Below are positions 35,639 through 64,000 of a DNA stretch of 64,000 bases, in pieces; the first letter of the stretch is position 1; each line of letters begins with the position of its first letter. The position numbers and the translations under genes are program-made. Location: contig NC_054740.1 in NCBI RefSeq assembly GCF_018143015.1, positions 67,358,856-67,422,855 on the forward strand, read 5' to 3'. The stretch is from Lytechinus variegatus (taxonomy: Eukaryota > Echinodermata > Echinoidea > Temnopleuroida > Toxopneustidae). The notes below the pieces were generated by a model, which was not told the DNA's origin, searched no databases, and saw nothing but the letters and a program-made list of their open reading frames with translations.

Positions 35639-37414
35639 GTTCAACTAATACACATTGAGTGTACATTGCTATTCAGAAATCGCGTTACAAAGATCAGATA
35701 AAGATGTCTATACATGTACAAAAATTATACACATCAGTGGGTCAAATAAACATCTATACTACAAGTATCTGAAAGAGCATGATGACATTAGTGCTAAGGC
35801 AGCGTGTGATGAGAGTGACAGATGTACATGAATCTACCTGGGAATTTTCAACCTCGTCCATTCATGGTCCAAAGTTGTTTTCATCAATCTTTGGGATTTA
35901 ATTTAAAAATCTTTGTATTAAACACCCTCATGTTATGTTAGAGACAAAAACCAAAAGTCATTGTGGAAGTGCCTGGATATGAAATATTCTCTTCACCTTA
36001 TTTGACATTATGAACCCCATGACAATTTTGCTGTCTCTCTTGGTCTTACCTAACATCACTTTTAACCCCAGAATTTTGGAGATTTATGTACTTTTATCTG
36101 CACTCCATCTCATTACAATAAAATTCAGCAACGTCCACAGTGGTACTTAAATCTCAGAAGCTGATGACATACAAATGGGCGAGAAAGTCAAGGAGCGAGT
36201 GAACGCATCTTTGATTATTTACAATGGACTTGTATGACTCCCTGATATCACCCCACAAAATATCATTAGAAAAGCCAAGTTATTATTTGGTATTGTGCAA
36301 ATTAAAAAAAGCTAGGAATTAGGACATATACACAATTATATGATCAGAGAAGTACAGCAGCATATTTCAAGCAAGATGCGCAACATTTCAGCTGAATCAG
36401 TGTAAGCAGATAACAAGCTAACTTCTGCTGATTTAAAATAGAAACATTCAAATCAATGCAAGGAAATATGCAGAAATTGCAGCTGCATGAATCTTGGTAT
36501 TCATTCTATAAATGCAACAAATTTCAAATACGAGATGTGCGCAATATAAATGCTGTAGATCATCATCAATCAGATGGTGCCTCACTAGCAGAAGAAAAAT
36601 GAAAACATTTCATTTTTATGGAAGATCTCTATGTTGATGATTTCTCCATCATACAAAGTGAAAATAATGGTCAAAATGTGTTTAAAGGGGCTGTAACACT
36701 GATATTTTAGCCAGTGAATGCTGATTAACTTGTGGCCAGTACCAGTAATCCCATTTCTTGCATAATGTTAACACAAATTTCTTACATGAAGAATCACATG
36801 AGTTAATAACAAATTCTTGATGTCAATAATAAATAGAAGTACGCAGCTTGCCATGGCCTACCCTACATAACTTTGTCATACACTGTCTAAAACTTTATGG
36901 GTGTGACAGCCCCTTGATGAATAATGAACAACTGTTGGCGATCTTTCGCTTGGCACAGAAGAAGTAATGAAAGTCAGCTGAGAATTAATACCCATACAAG
37001 AAACACAGTAAATCAGTCATTATGAGTGAGCACATGAAAAAAAAATATATCAGGAATTAGGGTGGTAAAATTTGAACTAAGGAGTCTACTTAATACCTTG
37101 AATTGGCTAAGCCTTGATTTTGCAACATGAAGAAGATACTAATGTTAAGAAATCGTCATATTTCATGGCGTATTCAAATACAGTTAAATTATTGGAACTG
37201 TCGGTCCGGACTTGGACAGGTTTGGGTTGCGATTACACTAAGCTTCCATACTTGTCGAACCAGGACAAACCCCCAAGACACTCCTGAACAACTGAGAAAC
37301 AAATTATCATACATTGTATGCATATAAATGGAATATGCATGTGCAAATGTTCAAAGGAGATCACCCTGAAGAAAAGTCTGTTGTAAAAATAGCAGAAAAA
37401 AAATAATAAAAAAT

Positions 37415-37770
37415 ATTGAAGGTTTGAGGAAACTCATTAAAGATAAAGGAAGTTATCAGAATTTTAATTTTTGGGTTTGTGACGTCATAAACGAGCAGCT
37501 GCCCCATTTATTATGTAATATAAAATGCATAATTTTTTTTTTTTTTAATGGTTAGTGCCTTTATACTTATTGTTTTAGAAAGGGTGTCTGTCTATTGATA
37601 ATCTGAAGGTACAGTAAAACCCATTTTTAATTTTCTGAGAAAATGACATTTCACAGATGTTTTGCCAATCAATGTGTAGGAAAGCTACCTGCATGTGACG
37701 TCACAAATCAAATAATTAATATTCTAATACCATTTTCATTCTTTGATGGATTTTCCTCAAACCTTCGGAA
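37415..37770. mobile_element. Fold-back MITE with TGACGTCA sites
   Basis: Inverted arms of about 80 bp: TTTGTGACGTCATAAACGAG (left), and TGACGTCACAAATC with ATTTTCCTCAAACC (right). Each arm carries a TGACGTCA octamer, the consensus CRE/ATF site. Confidence 0.7.
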
Positions 37771-40700
37771 ATATTTTTTTCATTATTTTTTCTGCCATTT
37801 TTACAGCAAACTTCTTCAGGGTTATCTTCCCCTTGAAACATTAATACACGTGACTCTACCTAAGTCAAATCTTTTAGAGACCACAGAAATCTGTTTGACT
37901 TAAAGGAAAAATTTGAAGACATGTTTGAAATAGTCTGGTCTATCAGGCAAATCTTTGACCTAACGAAGGTCGACTTAATAGGCAGTTACCTGTAGTTTCT
38001 CACAGATCCACTGAAAAATTATCTGATCTCAGATTACCATTACATCATGAAAAATACTGATTCTGAGCACCCCATTTTACTGCAACGGGGCAGAACATCA
38101 TGAATTATTGACAACTAGTAATCATTTCTTACTTAATTTGACCCATTTGATGCCTGATTGTATACATGTATGACATGTCTATCACAGACTCATCTTAAAT
38201 GAAAATGAAAATTCTGTAACTAATATTGGATATTTGGATATGTTACAAGTACAGAAGCAAAATTGCTTTTAACACATATCCAATTTCCTTGAGTGACATT
38301 AATTGGGGTCTTTAATCTAGAGCACTCCATAATCCCCTGTTCAATATAATAACAAATTTAAGAAAGATTAGATAAATAAAAAAGTATATACAACTCAAAA
38401 AGCACAATTTAACACTCCAATACTGATTTTGTTCTATCCTAACTCTACTAAACCAATTCTACAATACAACAAATCTCTCAAATTAAACTATGAGTAATCG
38501 ATACACACTTTATTCCTACAGTAGGCACACAACATTACATATCCTATAATTTTGGAATGTGTGTGTCCAGAAGAAATATGACAAAAATCAAACAATTCAT
38601 GGCCATTTTATTGCAATAATATAGCACCTTATCTACTATGTGATTTTCTTCTTTGATAATGTTGGGATTACCTTTGAATACACCATATTTTACCATTAAT
38701 GGATTGTCAATAGAGACCCTTCACTAAGCTCAACAGTCATTATATTCAAAACTGAAAAAAGAGGAGTAAAGGAATCTACGAACCCCAGAGCAGACACAAG
38801 ATTTCATCAAAATTATCAAGTACTTTTGGCTTTGGCCAGTTAATTTCATAATCACAATACCAGGCCCTGGACATTGTTAACTCCCCAAAATCAATGTAAA
38901 ATGATTTTTTCCATTTTCAGACAGAAAAACAGTAGACAGTATTTCCACCCAACTTCATTGCATTTTGTTTTCTTCAGGGAAATTTCAGTTGCACTGAAAA
39001 TTAATTTTAACACCAAAATTAAATATCAATTTGAACCTATGTAGTTCAGGAATACCAGATAGAAATAAAAAACTCACATAGGCCCCAAAATACAGACCCA
39101 CTCACCAATGGCACAAGTATAGTACAAATCATTTTAGAACAGGAAACCCTGCAAAAAAAATAGTCTGGTGTGCTTATGCAGCGTCATTGTGCTATTAAAG
39201 AGAGAAGACAACTTGGCAGGATTCAAAGGTAATCTCCAAAAACAACACTGAGCTACAATGCACAATGGGAGAAAGAAACACTAATTAAAATACAACTATT
39301 CTCAAAGATGGTATATGCTGAGAATTGGGGAGTTGGGTATTTCAATGTTTCAATAATATTTTAAGCAGGAAAATTACTCCTGGTTATGGCATGCCATTTA
39401 TTCTGTCTTGGACATGTTTTTTCCAGACATTAAGCTTAAAACAGTCGTAATTCTTTAATGTTCTCATAATGTTTTTCCAGACAATAGGCTTTAAAAGGTT
39501 GTAATTCTACAGAGTGGCCCATACTCTGCACTCTATGGTCTAATCCTCAGCCCTATGATCAAACGCTAAGCTGTGTCTTATACAGGGCCATAAAGTCTTG
39601 TCCAAAGATTTTAACATCATGCTACACTTTGAATCAACCATTTGAAGTGCCAATTACCTTTACGAGAGACCATGATGCTATAAGATATTTAATGGTAGAA
39701 GCAAACAGTGTTTACATATGGCTTGCCATAGTTCAGTGCAATTTCACTGAATATTATTTGTGAAAAGCAGGCATTAAATAGGATATATTAGGTCTTCACT
39801 ATGAATGACAATTTTGCATGTATCACATAAATCATGGTAAAGTAGCATGAGTGACATCAACAGGTACATGTACTAAAGACAGGTATTCTCTATTCAGATT
39901 CCATATTGTGAGCATTTACATGGAATGACTTGCTTGTGGCATGTCATGTAGGTTATGCAAAAGAAAGACCTTGTGGTTGATTACATAACTCTTTGGTACA
40001 ATCAAAACATTGGCTATTGCTCTATCTATCTACAAATAGATGGAGGTTTGCTATACGGAGACACACTCAAGTTACATGGTTTCATCCATCATTTTTACAA
40101 GCTACCATACGCAACTTTACCTCACCTTGCATCAGGGTGCTTCTCTGTCATTTGGGATAACTCACTGACATGCACCATTAGTGAATTACCGGTACCACTG
40201 AGCAGTGTCAAAAACCTAAATGAACCATGAAGTGGTGCCCATATTTCAGTGTGAGTAATGACATAACTCCCAAATTTAAAAAGCTGGTGATTTGTCACAT
40301 TACATTTTACATTTGAGCATCAAGAGATGGCATTAGCACCTAATTTCTTTACAACTGACGGGGTATATAACCCCTAGATAGTGCATTATGACATTGCTGG
40401 CTTTTCACCGTTAAAATTGTTTGATTTGATTGATTGACCACAAATGTGTAAGTGTAACATCACCGGAGCACTCGACAAGTTTCATAGCTGCACCTTTTGA
40501 TAATTAGCTGATAATCAACAGCTATTAGTGGCCCCGTCCCCAATATGATGAATGAAAATTAACATAAACCCTTTACAAATGCAGCTGGGCTCATAGTAGA
40601 TACAGGGGTGGGAATATGCTTCCAGATCGTTACAGAAAAACATCATATATATATATATGCCAACATTTCGGGCAAACATCTGCTTTGAAATACCCAAACT

Positions 40701-42080
40701 AATACTAAGTTATATCTATCTCAACAGTGTTAAATCACTCTCAGACTTGGAGTATGAATTCAATTTATTCTACAACGGTAAACACTGTAGTTTCAAATTA
40801 CAGGATAAGCACTCCCTCACTTCTAATGCAGAGGCCCCATTACGCATCAAAGCACTACTTCATATCAATTCAACTCCTACTAAAACTATATCCTCTATCC
40901 TCTGTGCATTCTCCTCACAAGAGAGACTACAAATATAGGCATATGATGGTGTCAACAAAATTCCACTTCAACATGATTTACTTCCTGTGTTTTATTTCAT
41001 TAGAAAATAAGACTATATACAACAGCATGAAAGTGAGTTTACCATTTACATATCAAAAAAACAGCGTAAATTACAAATTGTACAATCTTTTTTTTTGTGC
41101 AGTTTCATGTAGCTACCTGTGATCTTCAAACACCCGGTTAATATCTGAAAAACAGATGTAGGTTATTCATTTGTAACTTCACTTGTGATGTACGACATAT
41201 ATTTCAGTATACCTCACAAAATTTCAAACACACAAAAAATGGTATAAAATATTCTGTGTTATGTACTGCTCATAATTACAGATTTGAATTAACATGTACA
41301 CTAGAAATCTACACAAGGAAAGGAAGAATTAGATCAAAGCTAACCAACACCAGGAATCTCAATGTGATTTGTTAATCTAAATGATAACATGCTTGCTACT
41401 TTATAACAGCAGTGAATGCGCTCTAACCAAAATGAAAGAAAGGGAAACATGAATATCTACGCTTAAAATGTTTTTAAGTATATAGCTGAAAATCAAGGTA
41501 TTGAATATTGCTTTTTCAAAAAAAAAATGCATAAATTAATATCTCTATGGCAACTTGAACTTTGTGCCCTTAGTTATTGTGAGTAGAAAAGAGCAGCCAG
41601 TTACGATTAAATAGTATCATTCTTGCCCTAGTATATGTACACAGGTGCACTAGTAGGAGTGATGTATATATAAAGCTGAATTTGCCAAAGTTACGAATAT
41701 TGAATAAAGTTCTTGTTAGAACAGAAAAAACAAATAAGCATGTATTGCATAAATTATATGTGATTTGGACTCAACCATTTGATATAAGCTATGAGATACA
41801 AATGGTAAATTGCTTTGATGGCATACATAATAACTATGAAGTTGATGAAACAATAAGTTAATACCTTTAAGGTGGCTTAGACTAATAAAAGGGTTTGTGG
41901 AGTGCTACATATCACTCTCTTTACTCACAATTTTTATTATGTAACTATCAGATCAAAAGTCCTATTCTACTTGGAATTCATATGGATTATTTTGTACTTT
42001 AAAATTTGTGATACAAAATCAATGGATTGTAAAATTGGGGAGCAGAGCACTTTGCATTCCAGAGGTGGAGTAAGTTCATC

Positions 42081-42241
42081 TGGGGCCCTTTTCATAAAGG
42101 ACTTATTACCGTTGTGACTATACCCTTATGGTTACTACCATGGTAAAAGGGTTCAGCAGCAAAACCACAATCAAGGTTTCCATGGTAGCTGTCATGATTG
42201 CATAGTTACCAAAGTTGTAACTCATTATGAAATGGGCCCCA
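42081..42241. mobile_element. Short MITE with GGGGCCC ends
   Basis: About 160 bp. GGGGCCCTTTTCATAA at the left is matched by the complement of TTATGAAATGGGCCCC on the right. Internal CCATGGTA words are mirrored. Confidence 0.75.
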
Positions 42242-42439
42242 GAAATAAATTTCCATTCAAGATGAAGCCATAAAAGCTAGAGTCCATAACAAAATCTATT
42301 CCCATAAAAAAATCATAAAACACGATTTTTTTAGCAAAACTCAACACTTACATTGTTTCAGTAATGTACCAAGCTGAAAGGCGAACTCCCACTCAAATTG
42401 ATTTTACAATTTTCATCATCATCTAGGTAATCTCCATTC

Positions 42440-42562
42440 ATTATTGCTACGGTCACAAATACCTTTACGAACACCATGCAAACAATTTCATACCATTTAT
42501 TGCTATGAATAAAAATCGGCCGTAATGCGTTTGTAAACGTATTTGTGACCGTAGCATTAAAT
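42440..42562. repeat. Inverted repeat with TACGGTCACAAATAC arms
   Basis: TGCTACGGTCACAAATACCT (left) and GTATTTGTGACCGTAGCAT (right) with mirrored interior words form a fold-back of about 120 bp. Confidence 0.7.
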
Positions 42563-43854
42563 TGAATAAGAATAATGTTTTGGGTTATCACAGCTTCAGA
42601 TTATAAGCATAGTTAGGTCAGTACCATTTGAACGCTCAACAGCTAAGGTTACATAAAGCATAGAAAAGGAGGAGAAAAAAAGGTCACACACGTCACTATA
42701 TTTTGCACTAAAGAAACTAGATTCCTTGTCAATCTATCCATGACAACAATCAAATATCCAACAGTAAAGGGAAAATGGAACAGAGATGGTTAATATTGGA
42801 TAATTACAGGATATAGGCTTTATACCCAACATATAAAAAAAACTTGAAGAAAAGTCGAGCACTATACAATTGGAAAGGATAAGATCGAAAAAAATGCTGA
42901 TATAGGACTTAATGTACACAACCATACATGTACAATACAATACTGTATATAGTGGCCGACGTGTAGACAACCATTTTAAACACAATGTCATGGCAGTCCA
43001 CATACACTTGCTTTTGTTCTTTTTTCCTCATACTGATGCAGTATGAATAGAGAAATACATGCATGTGACAAACTATTCAACAACTCTATCATATTGTACA
43101 TTTGAAGGCAATGAAATGAATAAGCCAGACATGTTCTATGTTGGTAAAAAGCAATGTATGAACTATAGAGTGGGGTTTCTCAATAAGATTAAAGTTAAAA
43201 AAGGAAAGCTAGAGTAATTTGAGCTTGGCAAGTTCCATTTTTGTGTGATTGAACAAATATTTGTGCCATTACCCAGATATAAACATGATAAATACATTTT
43301 TACAAAATGAAATTGATCCAATATTGAAAAAGTATAATCAAGATTGATGATTGCTAACATTGCAGAGGATTTTACTGCAAAAATGTAGTATTATCCTTAA
43401 TAACAAAAAGTAATATTGATCAAAATTGGTCTGATTCTTTGCATGAACCATCCTAGAAAACAATGTGATCCTTCTTGTTCAAATAGATTTATGCATATTA
43501 CTTCTATGACTGGAATACACCATTTATCAAAACAATTTCAATTCAAGTTCCTGGCACTACAATCCATAATCATATCTTATTAAATATGTTACTCTGACCA
43601 ATGATTACAACCAAGAGACAAATATACCTAATAAGATAAAACCTCTGCACTAGTACCATTCCAACATAAAAACACAAGTTTCACGATTAAAATGACACAA
43701 TTACTTACCTAAACATAAAAATAATAATAGTTGTTTAAAAAATATGTGACTTTGAGGGTAAACATGTTTATATACAAGAGTCTCGAGCCTTAGTCAGATA
43801 AGAATAATGTTTAGATCAGAAGTGCTTCAATTATATCTTACCACGTTTAGATTA

Positions 43855-44002
43855 GGGACCCGTTTCATAAAACATGTTACAATAACAAATATGCAATAAA
43901 AGTTTAAGGCTACTGCAATCATTGGATATGATTGGCTTATAGCAAACTTGTTATTGAAATTGTGCATTTGTTATTATAACAAGTCTGTGTGAAAACGGGC
44001 CC
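43855..44002. mobile_element. Short MITE with GGGACCCGTTTCAT ends
   Basis: The left GGGACCCGTTTCATAAAAC and right GTGTGAAAACGGGCCC are imperfect inverted repeats. Internal words CAATAACAAATATGCAATA and ATTGTGCATTTGTTATTAT mirror each other. Confidence 0.65.
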
Positions 44003-45460
44003 AAGAAGTTCATCGATTCTATCTGTTTCAGCTGCTAAGGCCACCGAATGAATGAAAGCTAATCAATGATTTATTTTTCATTTTGTCTAAAATTATAATC
44101 AATGTCTCTACTCATAGAATTTCATTGGAAGATCGTAAGTTTGTTATTTATTACAATAGTTTGTGCTTATTAGGAAATGAAAGCATTCAGTGACTGACTT
44201 GGGTACATAATCATCACACACTATACAATACTTGAGATTATATTCAAATCCCATTTCATGGAAATTTCATCGAGAATTCATCAATCCGGTTTTGGTCAGT
44301 GTTCAAAATCGTATTGAACACAAATTTGGGACACCATAGATATTTTACAAGATACTTTATATGGAGCTCACAATTTTCTAAAAGCTACTTCTACCTTGAA
44401 TATGATTCCTCCCTGCAACATGTAAGAACAACTATAACATGATTTGAATTGACTGATTAGATATATACGAATATACATGTAATCAGCCCCCAAAATGAGC
44501 AAGTGTTTTACTAGACAAGAAGTTTTTTTCTACCTTGGCATAGTTTGAATTCATTGTATTCCTTAATCTCAAAACAACCAAATGAGAAATCTAAACCTAA
44601 AGTGAGCCCAGTTTGTAAATACTTGGTTTAAATTTGAACAAACATGTGTCAAGTAATACAGAACTTTCTTCATTTCGACAAGTCATGTCATGTTAGGGGC
44701 ATTGTAGTATCTCAAACCATCATAATTCTCGTTTCTTGAACACAGAGAAATGATCGTTACAAAATTGCTACATGGGATGTCCGCAAACTTTGTTTGTGAA
44801 ACCAGCCCCTGCTAGAAGATTTTAATCTTGCACAGTGTATTCAGTGGGGGGGGGGGAGGTGTCACAGGAGTGAACCACCTTCAAAGGTCAAAGAGAGAGG
44901 TGGGGGAGAGTTAATAGGGAGTAAATAGACATCGGTTGAATAATCATTAAATGCATCATGAAAATGACTGGGAGGATGAAATCTATCCATTCATGGTAAT
45001 GAATGCGACTCGTCTTCGATAGGAGAAAGGCAATCCAATAAAGCTGGGTAAATGAGAAACAAACCAATAGCAAATGTGTCTTCTTCACCCGATCCTCCCT
45101 TCAAAGTACATGACAAAGGAATCAAATCATTGATCTGGCAACTTATCAGTCCATTTACTACTTGTTTTAACACCATTCAAGAGTAAATCCCTTATTACCT
45201 CTTAGGTAGAAATCTGCAAATCCCAAGCTTGTTACGAAAAAAAGAAAAGAAAAACAAAGTACTTTCTCTCTTTCTTCTCAATTAGTTGCAATGAATGACA
45301 GGCAGGCAATCTTGATATCACAGCAGTTGTTGTCAGCCGTCGTTTCTCATCTCCAGCATTATTCATGTTGCTCTATCCTTGGGGTAATTCGCTGATTTCT
45401 TTAACTATGGATTTTCTTTCTCTTCATCTCTCTCTTTTACTCCTTGATGACCTCTGACAC

Positions 45461-63982
<18,522 letters not shown>

Positions 63983-64000
63983 CTGAAAACAAATAATAAA

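Larger units (their letters stand above)
35640..45460 (-). other. Argonaute 3' UTR and/or intergenic region
   Basis: About 9.8 kb between the Argonaute stop codon and the repeat cluster downstream of RPL19. No exon or gene was recognised on either strand. Argonaute genes often have long 3' UTRs, so part of this is probably transcribed on the minus strand. I could not fix the polyadenylation site. Several small MITEs lie inside (listed separately). Confidence 0.4.

Overview
This is a eukaryotic, intron-rich, AT-leaning window from an animal genome. The protein sequences are clearly metazoan. The abundance of short fold-back elements, poly-G tracts, CAT/AAT microsatellites and repeat families familiar from marine invertebrates points to a marine deuterostome, most likely an echinoderm such as a sea urchin. 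The species assignment is inference. No bacterial features are present.

Layout. Positions 1-11600 are dominated by a degenerate minisatellite with a unit of about 27 bp (three blocks), interrupted by a fold-back element at a TTAA site and a Tc1/mariner-like non-autonomous element. Positions 11600-18400 hold diverged tandem repeats with GCTCGC/GCGAGC motifs, GA-, AT- and CAT-rich simple sequence, several small inverted-repeat elements, and one candidate first exon on the minus strand (13024-13235) that I do not recognise. Positions 18441-23587 (minus) hold a complete five-exon CCDC43 gene of 216 codons plus stop. Its third intron has perfect-looking U12-type AT-AC signals. Positions 23600-29780 are mostly non-coding. 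RPL19 lies at 29782-32221 (plus) with four well-defined coding exons; only its tiny first exon is unresolved. Positions 32560-45460 are non-coding, repeat-dotted sequence between the convergent RPL19 and Argonaute genes, and some of it is probably Argonaute 3' UTR. Positions 45461-63982 (minus) hold the 3' two thirds of an AGO-clade Argonaute (end of PAZ, linker, MID, PIWI): 13 coding exons with the complete catalytic Asp-Glu-Asp-His set. The 5' part (N domain, most of PAZ) lies beyond the window.

The most notable discovery is in the Argonaute gene. The exon carrying the first catalytic aspartate exists in two diverged tandem copies (59032-59122 and 58834-58925), each with good splice sites. 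Together they look like a mutually exclusive exon pair, but the downstream copy carries one extra base that shifts its frame. The same gene has two more local duplications of exon edges: three decoy 3' splice sites upstream of the MID exon, and one decoy 5' splice site in the PIWI region.

The genes act in separate processes: translation (RPL19), a small coiled-coil protein of poorly defined role (CCDC43), and small-RNA-guided silencing (AGO). They do not form an operon or a single system.
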